This document shows positions 35,599 to 44,258 of a DNA stretch of 64,000 nt, in pieces. The notes under the pieces are model-generated. The model had not been told where the DNA came from and did no database searches. It saw only the letters and a program-made list of their open reading frames with translations. A program made the translations under genes and the position numbers. Within the stretch, counting starts at the first letter, position 1, and every line of letters begins with the position of its first letter. Source of the stretch: Microscilla marina ATCC 23134 (lineage in GTDB: Bacteria; Bacteroidota; Bacteroidia; Cytophagales; Microscillaceae); assembly GCF_000169175.1 (NCBI RefSeq), contig NZ_AAWS01000002.1, positions 124,001 to 188,000 on the forward strand, given 5' to 3'.

Positions 35599-35757
35599 GT
35601 GATCTGGAAAAACTAAGATGTGCCAATTCAAGAAAATATATTGTTCTCAGACGATTCAAAAAAAACGGTGCATAGCCAAAGCTATGAGGCTTTTTTTTTG
35701 AGAAGAATGAGGGCAATAGATACACTTTAATGGCTCAAATTATTTATGAAAGATCAC
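35599..35757 (-). mobile_element. 159-bp MITE-like element B, copy 2 (inverted)
   Basis: The ends are GTGATCTGG and GAAAGATCAC, flanked by TAA (35596-35598 and 35758-35760). It has the same length and nearly the same sequence as 5855-6013, including the terminator-like hairpin (stem CATAGC/GCTATG between A and T runs). It ends 19 bp before the bcp start codon, so it may insulate bcp from upstream transcription or supply its promoter (inference). Confidence 0.85.
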
Positions 35758-35776
35758 TAATTACTTAAAGTACACC

Positions 35777-36229
35777 ATGGAACTAAAAGTAGGAGATAAG
35801 GCTCCATTGTTTGAGAGCAAAGACCAACAAGGAAATACGGTAAAACTAGAAGATTATAAAGGCAAGAAAGTTATTTTATATTTTTATCCCAAAGACAACA
35901 CCAAGGGTTGCACCGCCCAGGCTTGCGACTTGCGCGACAACTATGAGCTGATCCAGAAAGAAGGCTACGAAGTGTTGGGGGTAAGCAAAGACGATGAAAA
36001 GTCACACCAAAAATTTATTGATAAGTTTGAACTGCCTTTTACCCTCATTGCCGATACCGATACCTCAGTAAACCAGTTATATGGGGTGTGGAAAGAGAAA
36101 AAAATGTATGGTAAAACTTATATGGGTACGGTGCGCACTACTTTTGTGATAGACGAAGAGGGCATCATTACCGATATTATCACGAAAGTGAAAACTGCGG
36201 AACATACCAACCAAATTATAACAAAATAG
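35777..36229 (+). CDS. bcp: Thiol peroxidase, BCP/PrxQ-type peroxiredoxin
   Basis: This 150-aa cytoplasmic peroxiredoxin reduces hydrogen and organic peroxides with thioredoxin as donor. The peroxidatic Cys45 and resolving Cys50 lie in KGCTAQACDLRD. Flanking motifs are LYFYPKDNTKG, VLGVSKDDEKSHQKF and VRTTFVIDEEGII. Length is typical of the family. The leader is almost entirely mobile element B. Confidence 0.96.
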   Translation: MELKVGDKAPLFESKDQQGNTVKLEDYKGKKVILYFYPKDNTKGCTAQACDLRDNYELIQKEGYEVLGVSKDDEKSHQKFIDKFELPFTLIADTDTSVNQLYGVWKEKKMYGKTYMGTVRTTFVIDEEGIITDIITKVKTAEHTNQIITK

Positions 36230-36288
36230 ACTATCAAGTAGCAAGTTGTCTGTCAACTTCCTGAGAGCTTGCGCTTAAATGCAAAATT

Positions 36289-37137
36289 ATGGAGAATACA
36301 GAAATTAAAGAGCTGGAAAAAGTAGCTTCACAAGTACGCCGCGATATTGTAAGAATGGTGCATGCGGTTAACTCTGGTCATCCGGGAGGCTCATTGGGTT
36401 GTACCGACCTGTTTGTGGCGTTGTATTTCAAAGTATTGCGTTACGAAACCCCCTTTAAAATGTCTGGAGAAAACGAAGACCTGTTCTTTTTATCTAACGG
36501 ACACATTTCTCCGGTTTGGTATAGTACATTGGCTAGAGCCGGATTTTTTGAAACAAGCGAGCTTGCCACTTTTCGTAAGATCAACTCAAGGGTACAAGGG
36601 CACCCGGCTACCGAAGAGGGCCTGCCTGGTATCAGAGTAGCTTCGGGCTCGTTAGGGCAGGGGTTATCGGTAGCAACCGGGGCAGCTCAGGCTAAAAAAC
36701 TCAATGGTGACGACCACTTGGTGTATGTGCTCATGGGAGACGGCGAACAGCAAGAAGGACAAGTATGGGAAGCGGCCATGTATGCTGCCCACCATAAGGT
36801 AGACAATTTGATTGGAGTCATTGATGTAAATGGGCAACAAATAGATGGTCCTGTAGAAGATGTAATGTCGTTGATCAGCCTCGAAAACAAGTGGAAAGCT
36901 TTTGGCTGGCAGGTATTGCACATGAAAGGCAACCAAATGGACGAGGTAATCAAAACGTTGGTACACGCCCGTGGTTTAACCAAGCGCGACAAGCCTTTGA
37001 TGATTTTGATGCAGACCGAAATGGGGGCAGGGGTTGATTTTATGATGGGTACCCACAAGTGGCACGGAGTAGCGCCCAACGACGATGAACTTGCCAATGC
37101 TTTGGGGCAGTTAGAAGAAACTTTAGGAGACTACTAA
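36289..37137 (+). CDS. Transketolase, N-terminal subunit
   Basis: This 282-aa protein carries the thiamine-diphosphate-binding half of transketolase. Motifs are VNSGHPGGSLGCTDLFVALY, ASGSLGQGLSVATGAA, MGDGEQQEGQVWEAAMYA (the GDG...N motif) and, near the end, GTHKWHGVAPND. Split transketolases normally have the C-terminal half in the next gene. Here a nitrilase follows after 340 bp, so the partner must be elsewhere. It lies 59 bp downstream of bcp and could share its transcript. Confidence 0.93.
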   Translation: MENTEIKELEKVASQVRRDIVRMVHAVNSGHPGGSLGCTDLFVALYFKVLRYETPFKMSGENEDLFFLSNGHISPVWYSTLARAGFFETSELATFRKINSRVQGHPATEEGLPGIRVASGSLGQGLSVATGAAQAKKLNGDDHLVYVLMGDGEQQEGQVWEAAMYAAHHKVDNLIGVIDVNGQQIDGPVEDVMSLISLENKWKAFGWQVLHMKGNQMDEVIKTLVHARGLTKRDKPLMILMQTEMGAGVDFMMGTHKWHGVAPNDDELANALGQLEETLGDY

Positions 37138-37139
37138 TT

Positions 37140-37260
37140 AGGCGATAGCACTCACAGGGGCAAGTCCCTAGATGCCGATGAATATCGGTGCTTTAAGCGA
37201 CAAGTCCTTAGATACCGATACATATCGGTGCTTCAAGTTGCGCCCTGTTCCATAGGTAAC
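37140..37260. repeat. Dispersed unit related to the 115-bp repeat
   Basis: This unit contains GGGGCAAGTCCCTAGATGCC, GCTTTAAGCGACAAGTC, ACCGATACATATCGGT and CGCCCTGTTCCATAGG. The arrangement is the inverse of the unit at 11690-11760. It lies just after the transketolase stop. Confidence 0.65.
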
Positions 37261-37404
37261 TAACAAATTCATAGTATGCTTATTTGGTTTATGAACCCCA
37301 CGCTGTTTTAAGTGTTCCTTTAAGGCACTTGAAACTTATAGATAAAAAGAAGCCTCTGATCTTTACAAGACAGGCTTTCTAGCCGAATAGCTTTTTATTA
37401 TATC

Positions 37405-37442
37405 AACGACAAGTCATAGAACAAAGGCTTGTCGTTTTTTTT
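37405..37442 (+). terminator. Intrinsic terminator upstream of the nitrilase gene
   Basis: The stem AACGACAAG (37405-37413) pairs with CTTGTCGTT (37428-37436), followed by a run of eight T. It separates the bcp/transketolase unit from the nitrilase gene. Confidence 0.85.
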
Positions 37443-37476
37443 CTTTAGCTAACCCCAGCAATAAAACCATTTACTT

Positions 37477-38385
37477 ATGTCTACCCTTGATATAGCAGTG
37501 ATACAAGCTGCCCCTGTTTTGTTTGACCTGGAGCAAAGCCTTGACAAAACCTATGATTTATTAAAAAAGGCCACCGCACAAGGAGCAAAAATGGTGGTGT
37601 TTCCAGAGTCGTTTTTACCTGCCTATCCGCGTGGACTCAGCTTTGGCACTGTAGTGGGCAGTCGTACCGATGCGGGCAGAGAGGTATGGCAGCTTTATTG
37701 GAAAAACTCGGTAAAAGTACCCGGCAAAGCCACCAACTTATTGGCAAAATGGGCCAAAGAATACGCTGTTTACCTGGTAATGGGTATTACTGAGCAAGAC
37801 ACCGTTAACGGTTCGTTGTATTGTTCGTTGCTTTACTTTTCGCCAGAAGGCCACCTACTGGGCAAACATCGCAAACTGAAGCCTACAGCTGCCGAGCGTA
37901 TTATTTGGGGCGAAGGCGATGCTACCACCTTGCAAACTTACCCCACACCTTATGGCAATATAGGAGGCTTGATTTGCTGGGAAAACTACATGCCGTTGGC
38001 GCGAATGGCTCTTTATCAGCAAGGCATTCATCTGTACCTGGCACCTACCGCTGACGCCCGCGAATCGTGGCAGGCTACCATGCAGCACATTGCCCTTGAG
38101 GGGCGCTGTTTTGTGGTGGGGTGCAACCAGTTTGTGACCAAAAGTATGTACCCTCCACACCTCAGAGAACTTCCCGAAATGACCTCCCAACCCGAAGTAA
38201 TGAGCAGAGGAGGCAGTGTGGTGTTGTCGCCGTTGGGCAAGGTGTTGGCAGGACCTGTTTTTGACCGTGAGGAGGTACTATTGGCTACGCTTGACTTAGA
38301 CGATATTATCAAAAGTAAGCTCGATTTTGACCCGGTGGGGCATTATAGCCGCCCAGACATGTTAAATTTTAACATTTCAAACTGA
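37477..38385 (+). CDS. Nitrilase-family carbon-nitrogen hydrolase
   Basis: This 302-aa protein has the Glu-Lys-Cys triad. Glu44 is in VFPESFLPAYPRG, the Lys is in HRKLKPTAAERIIWGEGD (about residue 132) and the Cys is in GGLICWENYMPLARMALY (about 167). The P-A-Y-P-R-G and C-W-E-N-Y motifs point to the true nitrilase branch, which converts nitriles to acids and ammonia, rather than to amidases. The natural substrate is unknown. It is a monocistronic gene between a terminator and a repeat-rich gap. Confidence 0.93.
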   Translation: MSTLDIAVIQAAPVLFDLEQSLDKTYDLLKKATAQGAKMVVFPESFLPAYPRGLSFGTVVGSRTDAGREVWQLYWKNSVKVPGKATNLLAKWAKEYAVYLVMGITEQDTVNGSLYCSLLYFSPEGHLLGKHRKLKPTAAERIIWGEGDATTLQTYPTPYGNIGGLICWENYMPLARMALYQQGIHLYLAPTADARESWQATMQHIALEGRCFVVGCNQFVTKSMYPPHLRELPEMTSQPEVMSRGGSVVLSPLGKVLAGPVFDREEVLLATLDLDDIIKSKLDFDPVGHYSRPDMLNFNISN

Positions 38386-38859
38386 TTTTTAAGATAAATG
38401 TATTAAATTTGAAAACAATAGTTGCAAAAATGGGAGCATTGAATTAATATGCCGTGTTTTTGTTTTTTTGTAAAATATTTTAGCAATTATTTAATATATT
38501 CGAAGGTTAATAAATGAAGTTATCTTGAGTTTTTATAAAAAACAGTACTCTACCCAGCTTTTAACTTCGTTGAGCTCAGCACAGTAAAACTGTAGCTTCA
38601 GTTTTTTAAAAGTGCCGTCCTCGCCTCGGTTGTGTGTCTTCACCAATTGATAAATCCCGCCATTCGGGGGCGATCGGAACCCTAAAATAAGTCGTTCTTA
38701 GGCTTATGGGTGGGGTGATTTAGCTTTGCTGAGCACCGACATTCATCGGTATCTAAGGACTCGTAAACTCGGTTGTGAAGACACAAATCAGGGCGAAAAA
38801 TAGTAGGGTAGAGTAAAAAAACAGGATAAACTCAGTAAAAACAATATTTTTTATTTAAA
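38386..38859. other. Repeat-rich intergenic region
   Basis: This region holds the palindromic family GAGCTCAGCACAGTAAAACT (38572) and the motif GCCTCGGTTGTGTGTCTTC near 38624. It also holds ACCGACATTCATCGGT near 38736. No gene is seen. Related motifs occur near 11041, 39240, 39710 and 59460-59740. Confidence 0.6.
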
Positions 38860-39144
38860 ATGCACACCAATAAAAAACATTACAAAATATCTGTAATTGG
38901 GAAGGTGCAAGGAGTAGGATACCGAGCCTTTGCCAAAAACATTGCTGACAAGCTGGGAGTAAAAGGGTTTGTGAAAAACGAACACGATGGCACAGTATAT
39001 ATGGAGGCCGAAGCACCTCAGGTAACTGTAGAAAAATTTTTGTTGGAATGTCATAAAGGTCCGCAATTGTCAAAAGTAGACCATATGGACATTATACAAG
39101 TACCAGTGACTGATTTTACCGACTTTAATATTCAAACACACTAA
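38860..39144 (+). CDS. acyP: Acylphosphatase
   Basis: This 94-aa enzyme hydrolyses acyl phosphates. The phosphate-binding loop GKVQGVGYRAFAKN contains the catalytic Arg. The catalytic Asn lies in GFVKNEHDGTVYMEAEA. Length and pattern are typical of the family. The gene stands alone between repeat-rich gaps. Confidence 0.95.
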   Translation: MHTNKKHYKISVIGKVQGVGYRAFAKNIADKLGVKGFVKNEHDGTVYMEAEAPQVTVEKFLLECHKGPQLSKVDHMDIIQVPVTDFTDFNIQTH

Positions 39145-40189
39145 TACCTTAAACATTAAGTAAATGCGCTATTAGCTGAAGCAGAGCCCCGAATCAAGTT
39201 CAGTTTACAACTCCGATGCTTGTTCTCGGAGGATTTAGAAACTCGGCACAGTAGAACTGTAGCCTCGGTTATTTGGGATAAATTTTGGCGGTTAATGTAT
39301 TGAGGTACTAAATTTTACAGTATTTAATAAGGTGAACATTTACTCGAATCAGCTTTTAACTACGCTTTTTGTAAGTTACTGAAAATCAACGTGATATAAA
39401 AGTGTAGTTGCTTAGAGGGTGTACCTTGCACCTAGTCCCTAGAGCCTTGTTAGGGCTATGGACTATCGAAATAAAAGACATATAAGATTATTTCAGAATC
39501 AGGCTGCTATACTAAATAGTTACTGTTTTTAGCCAACCTGTGGGATTGCTACCCCACAGGTTTTTTTATGCCTTATTTCAAAACCGTACACTAATTTTTC
39601 ACTACTAATCCTTGTGTAGAGTTTAATTTTATCAGTCTCAAAAGTGCTTGAAAAACAGCGTCTTTACTTTCCGCCTTAGTTTGTGGGCGTTAAGAAATTA
39701 CCTTCGGTGAGCTCAGCACAGCGAAGCTGTAGCTATCGGTTTGAGCAATGAAGCCGTAAAACCGAGGCTGCAGCTTTGCTGCGCCGAGCTCTGCGTAAGC
39801 TAAACAGATCACTGACCGAGGAACGAGGGAATGTTTGAGCTGTTTAGCCGAAAAGGCAGAGCCCCGAATCAAGTTCGGGATTTTAAAACTTGGGCTTCGC
39901 CCTGCGGTTCGGCGTAATGAAACAAATTTTAGCCAGGCAAAAGCGGTGGCTTTTTAGCCTTTGGCAGAGCTCGGCACAGCAAGCTGTAGCCATCGGTTTT
40001 GGTTCGTTTTTTTAGCTAAAGAAAATCCATGATCCCGAACTTGATTCGGGGAAATGAACGGATGCCTGAGGGAAACGAAACCAGGTTTTATTCTACAACT
40101 CAGCAGATTAGCAGCTATTTTTATGCGGTAAAACTATCAAAAAAATCAAGACTTATCTGCTATAAAAAAGTGTACGGTTTCAAAATGTC
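39145..40189. other. 1-kb repeat-rich intergenic region
   Basis: No gene is supported here. Four copies of a short palindromic family occur (near 39239, 39711, 39769 and 39968) with the core CTC-x-GC-ACAG...CTGTAGC and a following CGGTTT. Near 39340-39410 lies an inverted piece of the 115-bp repeat block (TTTTTGTAAGTTACTGAAAA). A terminator-like stem lies at 39535-39567. Confidence 0.65.
39535..39567 (+). terminator. Intrinsic terminator-like hairpin
   Basis: The stem AACCTGTGGG pairs with CCCACAGGTT, followed by T7, in the gap downstream of acylphosphatase. It is about 390 bp from the stop codon, so its linkage to that gene is uncertain. Confidence 0.7.
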
Positions 40190-41626
40190 TTATATATTTG
40201 TTGGCTGCTCTAGGGAAGCCTTAAGAAGGTCTTCATATGTTTTTTGTAATAGTTGCCAGGTACGTTCCAGGTCTTTTTGTTGGGTACGCCAGTTGGCAAA
40301 TGCTGCCCGAATAGCAAATGAGCCTTTATAAAAAGTAGGTGACATAAATACCTCCTGACTGGTGGCAAGCTTGTGTAAAAATAATTGGATAAGCTCTTTG
40401 TTAACAACTTGATGGTTGGGTAGGCGCAGTGTAAAACAAACAATGTTTAACCTTGTGACTGCCAATAGTTCAAAGCGATTGTCCTGGGTTATGTACTGCC
40501 CTAGTTGTTGGGCCAGTTGACAGTTTCTCTCCATAATTTCTCTATAGCCTTCCTTGCCGTATGCTTTGAGGGTAAACCATACTGGTAACCCTCGCCAACG
40601 ACGGCTGTTTTCAGGAGTAAGATTTATAAACTCATAGTGATCTTCCTGAGGGGCGAGGTAGGCAGCTTTATTTAAAAAAACTTCGTGTTGTAGTGCCTGG
40701 TGTTGGGTAAAAATTACGGCAGCGTCATAAGGTACATTGAGCCATTTATGAGCATCTATGGTAATAGAGTCAGCGTGGGCAATGCCCTGCCAATAGTGGG
40801 CGTATTGGGGCGAACAAGCCACAAATCCCCCAAAGGCCGCATCTATGTGCAACCAAAATGAATATTTATTCTTGAGCGCACCTATAGCCACCAGGTCGTC
40901 AAAATCGCCAGTGTTTACAGTGCCAGCACTTGCCACTACTATAAAAGCTTCACCAGGGTATTGTTGGCTAAGTTTTGCCAGGGTAGTTTCCAGCAAAGCT
41001 ACATCAATGGCTTCGCGTTGGGGCAAAGTGGGTACTTTAATTACGTTTTGCTTGCCTATTCCCAGCATAGAGAGTGACTTGAATATGCTAGAGTGAGGAA
41101 CTGCCCCCAGTATTTTTATATTGCCCAGCTCACCCAGCCCGGTTTGGTCAACGGCTTTACCCTTTTGTTTGCCCACCCATTGTCGAGCAGTGGCAAGCCC
41201 CGAAAAATTTGCCATGGTAGCGCCTGTTACAAAGTTGCCTTCAAAAGTTGTCGGAATCATAAACAATTCGCGTAGGTTATTTATCGCCTCTTGCTCTACC
41301 AAATCCTGAATGTTAGAATTGCTCTGGTCAAAAGTACTGGTGAGCAGATCGCCCATGAGTGCTGCCGGAGTGCTGCCTCCAAGCACAAAGCCAAAAAAAC
41401 GCCCATTGCCCGATGCTTGTACATAGTGTCCAAAACGTTGTGTAAACTCGGTAAGCGTATGCTGAGCACCCACTCCCTGAGTTTCTAAAGGTTGGTAAGG
41501 AAGGTTTTCTACTGGAATAAAAGGAGCAATTTGATCTATATGGGCAATAAAATCCTGGTTGTGTGTATGGGCTTGATCTAGCAATTGCCTAAAGTTTGCT
41601 TGATCTTGTGCAAGTAATGTATACAT
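40190..41626 (-). CDS. PLP-dependent group II amino-acid decarboxylase
   Basis: This 478-aa protein carries the decarboxylase signature SITIDAHKWLNVPYDAA with PLP-Lys at about 294. Other motifs are GNFVTGATMANFSGLATAR, VVASAGTVNTGDFDDL and IDAAFGGF. It belongs to the aromatic-L-amino-acid/glutamate decarboxylase group; the substrate cannot be set from sequence alone. It is divergent from a MocR-type regulator (122-bp gap), which is likely to control it. Its TAnnTTTG element is at 41666-41673. Confidence 0.9.
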   Translation of the reverse strand: MYTLLAQDQANFRQLLDQAHTHNQDFIAHIDQIAPFIPVENLPYQPLETQGVGAQHTLTEFTQRFGHYVQASGNGRFFGFVLGGSTPAALMGDLLTSTFDQSNSNIQDLVEQEAINNLRELFMIPTTFEGNFVTGATMANFSGLATARQWVGKQKGKAVDQTGLGELGNIKILGAVPHSSIFKSLSMLGIGKQNVIKVPTLPQREAIDVALLETTLAKLSQQYPGEAFIVVASAGTVNTGDFDDLVAIGALKNKYSFWLHIDAAFGGFVACSPQYAHYWQGIAHADSITIDAHKWLNVPYDAAVIFTQHQALQHEVFLNKAAYLAPQEDHYEFINLTPENSRRWRGLPVWFTLKAYGKEGYREIMERNCQLAQQLGQYITQDNRFELLAVTRLNIVCFTLRLPNHQVVNKELIQLFLHKLATSQEVFMSPTFYKGSFAIRAAFANWRTQQKDLERTWQLLQKTYEDLLKASLEQPTNI

Positions 41627-41665
41627 ATATTGATTTGTAAAAATGATTGAAAAAAATAATTACAC

Positions 41666-41717
41666 AAAATTAAGGGGAGGATTACAGACAAAACAGAGGT
41701 AGTTTTTTGTAATTTTG
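41666..41717. promoter_or_regulatory. Divergent pair of TAnnTTTG promoter elements
   Basis: TAATTTTG occurs on the minus strand (41673-41666, towards the decarboxylase) and on the plus strand (41710-41717, towards the MocR gene). Both match the Bacteroidota -7 consensus exactly. A TTTTGTC lies at about the -33 position for the minus promoter; the plus promoter lacks a clear -33. The 36 bp between them would suit a MocR operator. Confidence 0.5.
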
Positions 41718-41748
41718 ACCATATCAGTTTTTATACGAAATAAAGACA

Positions 41749-43194
41749 ATGAAATCAACTCAGGAATTTCTGTATTTGCAGATTGCCCAAAGCATTGAGC
41801 AACAAATAGTGAGTGGTACCTTGCCCGTTGGGCACAAACTCCCTTCTGTGCGTGTATTGTGCCAACAACAACAGGTAAGCCCCTCTACAGTGTTTAATGC
41901 CTACTATAGGCTCGAAACTATGGGCTTAATAGAAGCACGCCCCAAGTCTGGTTACTATGTGCGCCAATCACGTGCTGTGCAACGAATGCAGCGTTACCAG
42001 GAAATATTGCCCTCGCCCCAAAAACTGCCGCCACTCAACCCCTCAGTATCCGATATTATAGATGACATAGAGCAGTTCAATCAGTTGTCAGGAGTTACCT
42101 CATTTGCCCCTGCTACTCCTGCGCTGCAAATGTTGCCAGGGCAAAAATTACAAAAGTCGGTGAGAGAAGTAATGCGAAAATATTCGGATGAATGCCTTAA
42201 CTATGCGCCGGTGCATGGGTTAGCCTGCCTCAGAGAGCAAATTTTGTTGCATGGGGCACATTGGGGATTTCGGGGTAGTCCTCACGAGGTATTAGTAACA
42301 GCGGGTTGTTTGGAAGCCATAAGCTTGTGCCTTCAGGCGCTGACCCGCCCTGGTGACTTGATCATTACTGAAACCTTGACTTACTTTGGTATCCAACAAT
42401 TGATTCAAAACCTGGGACTGAAGGTAGCACCAGTGGCAATACACCCTGAAACAGGGCTCGACATGAAGCATATAACAACACTGTTGAAAGCACATAAGGT
42501 AAAGGCATGTTTGTTTACTTCTAACTTTCATAACCCTACAGCTTATAGCTTGCCCAACGAACAAAAGCAGTGGTTGGCTCAATTGGCGGCAAGCCACCAA
42601 ATACCCGTAATAGAGGACGATGTATATGGGGAAGTATACTTTGGCAAGCAACGCCCCACTACCATCAAGCGCTATGACACTGAAGGTTGGGTAATTTATT
42701 GCTCTTCTTTCTCTAAAATGCTATCGCCAGGGTATAGACTAGGGTATTGTCTGCCAGGACGTTTTATGCAACAGGTTGCCCGACAAAAACGCATTCATTC
42801 TATTGCCACCAGTTCGTTGGTTCAGTATACATTGAGTCATTTTTTGCAAAAAGGACGTTTCAGTTATCACCTCAAAAAACTGAGGCAAACACTCTACCTT
42901 AATATGTTAAAGTATGAGCAGTGTATAGACGCTTATTTTCCTGCGGAAACCTATTTTGCACCTCCACAGGGAGGTTATGTTTTTTGGATAGGCTTTGCCC
43001 CCAATACAAACACTTATAAACTTTATCTAAGTGCCAAAGCGCATCATATAGGAATAGTTCCGGGGCAATTATTTTCGCTAGGCAAACAATATAAGAACTT
43101 TATTCGTCTGAGTTTTGCTACTCCTTTTGATCAAAAGATAGAGGAGTCGTTAAAAAAACTAGGTAAGCTCGCTAATAATTTGAACATATCTTAG
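41749..43194 (+). CDS. MocR/PdxR-type transcriptional regulator (GntR HTH plus aminotransferase domain)
   Basis: This 481-aa protein has an N-terminal GntR winged helix (about 8-75, GTLPVGHKLPSVRVLCQQQQ, VSPSTVFNAYYRLETMGLIE). A fold-type I aminotransferase domain with PLP-Lys follows, in YCSSFSKMLSPGYRLGY (about residue 323). Other aminotransferase motifs are VIEDDVYGEVYFG and SNFHNPTAYSLP. MocR proteins use PLP or a PLP adduct as effector. It is divergent from a PLP decarboxylase and probably regulates it (inference). Confidence 0.92.
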   Translation: MKSTQEFLYLQIAQSIEQQIVSGTLPVGHKLPSVRVLCQQQQVSPSTVFNAYYRLETMGLIEARPKSGYYVRQSRAVQRMQRYQEILPSPQKLPPLNPSVSDIIDDIEQFNQLSGVTSFAPATPALQMLPGQKLQKSVREVMRKYSDECLNYAPVHGLACLREQILLHGAHWGFRGSPHEVLVTAGCLEAISLCLQALTRPGDLIITETLTYFGIQQLIQNLGLKVAPVAIHPETGLDMKHITTLLKAHKVKACLFTSNFHNPTAYSLPNEQKQWLAQLAASHQIPVIEDDVYGEVYFGKQRPTTIKRYDTEGWVIYCSSFSKMLSPGYRLGYCLPGRFMQQVARQKRIHSIATSSLVQYTLSHFLQKGRFSYHLKKLRQTLYLNMLKYEQCIDAYFPAETYFAPPQGGYVFWIGFAPNTNTYKLYLSAKAHHIGIVPGQLFSLGKQYKNFIRLSFATPFDQKIEESLKKLGKLANNLNIS

Positions 43195-43268
43195 GGATAG
43201 GATGTTATTTTTTCAGAAAAAATAGGCAATTTTGCCGGATTATTCAAAAAAAGCAATTTTAATAGCCA

Positions 43269-43988
43269 ATGAACTTGAGTGTTATACTTCTGCAAGTGAT
43301 AAAACCGCCTTACCACGAGTATCATGCAGAGTACATTATTACCCAACCCTGGAACGCCGTGTCTTCGCTGGTGTTTTTTGTTCCGGTCATTTATTGGACC
43401 TGGAAACTCAAACCTCACTACAGGCAATACCCTGTAATGACTGCCATTTTGCCTTTGCTATTTCTCAATGGGCTGGGTTCTACCTTGTTTCATGCGTTTG
43501 AGCCCAACCTTGCCTTGGCCTTGCTCGATGGCATTCCTCCATTATTGATGATTATTTTACTCAGTAGTTATTTTTGGACCAAAACCACCAATTCCTGGTT
43601 TTCGGGGGTGTTGATCGTGCTGGGTTGTTATGGCATCAATGCATTGATGGCGTACATATTTTATATCAATGGCAAGCCCGAAGCCGCTACCAATATTACC
43701 TATTTCATTACGGGGATGATTGTACTTACCCCGGTGGTATTTATTCTTGCCCGAAGCCGTTGGCGAAAATGGAAAATGGTGGCATTGGCCATTGTATTGC
43801 TCAATCTGGCGCTGTTGTTTCGGGTATTGGATAGCTACGAATACCCCACCAACCCGTTTGCCCATGTCTTGCCGCAAGGCACTCATTTTTTGTGGCACAT
43901 TTTAAGCGCAGCGGCAGTATTTCCATTGGGGCGTTTTTTAATCCACTTGCGTTATGTAGACACCCGCCCTATGGAAGCGTATGCTTAG
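43269..43988 (+). CDS. CREST-type (alkaline ceramidase-like) membrane hydrolase candidate
   Basis: This 239-aa protein has about seven hydrophobic segments. The pattern of the CREST/ceramidase superfamily can be read: ITQPWNAVSSLVFF in the first helix, GLGSTLFHAFEP (Ser and His), LALLDGIPPLLM (Asp), and a C-terminal HFLWH (HxxxH) in PQGTHFLWHILSA. These would be the zinc-hydrolase residues. The family includes ceramidases and PAQR-like proteins; a lipid amide substrate is possible (inference). It starts 74 bp after the MocR gene. The call rests on motif spacing. Confidence 0.6.
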   Translation: MNLSVILLQVIKPPYHEYHAEYIITQPWNAVSSLVFFVPVIYWTWKLKPHYRQYPVMTAILPLLFLNGLGSTLFHAFEPNLALALLDGIPPLLMIILLSSYFWTKTTNSWFSGVLIVLGCYGINALMAYIFYINGKPEAATNITYFITGMIVLTPVVFILARSRWRKWKMVALAIVLLNLALLFRVLDSYEYPTNPFAHVLPQGTHFLWHILSAAAVFPLGRFLIHLRYVDTRPMEAYA

Positions 43989-43994
43989 TTTAGA

Positions 43995-44215
43995 AGCTAG
44001 AGTACTAGGGACTAGGTGCAAGGTTCTAGGTGCACCTTGTTTTATAAGTAGGTGAAAAATTATAATATTCTTATTTTCAGTTAGTTATGAGATTTCTTAG
44101 CTAGAAGGGGCAAGTCCTTAGATACCGATGCATATCGGTACACTGCAAGCGGGATGTTGGCATAACCTCTACTAGGTGCACCCTGTTCCTTGATACCTTT
44201 ACTTGAAAATTTAAG
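43995..44215. repeat. Dispersed repeat unit
   Basis: This unit contains AGTACTAGGGACTAGGTGCA, ACTTCTTATTTTCAG-like TATTCTTATTTTCAGTTAG, GGGGCAAGTCCTTAGATACC and CACCCTGTTCC. These are pieces of the same family as the 115-bp repeat and the element near 39415. No gene is present. Confidence 0.6.
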
Positions 44216-44258
44216 TTGATGCTCAATACAGCGTACCGATCAATGTAACCACTACTGA

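Noticed and set aside
39690-39872. 60-codon minus-strand frame
   Set aside because: It consists of dispersed palindromic repeat sequence.
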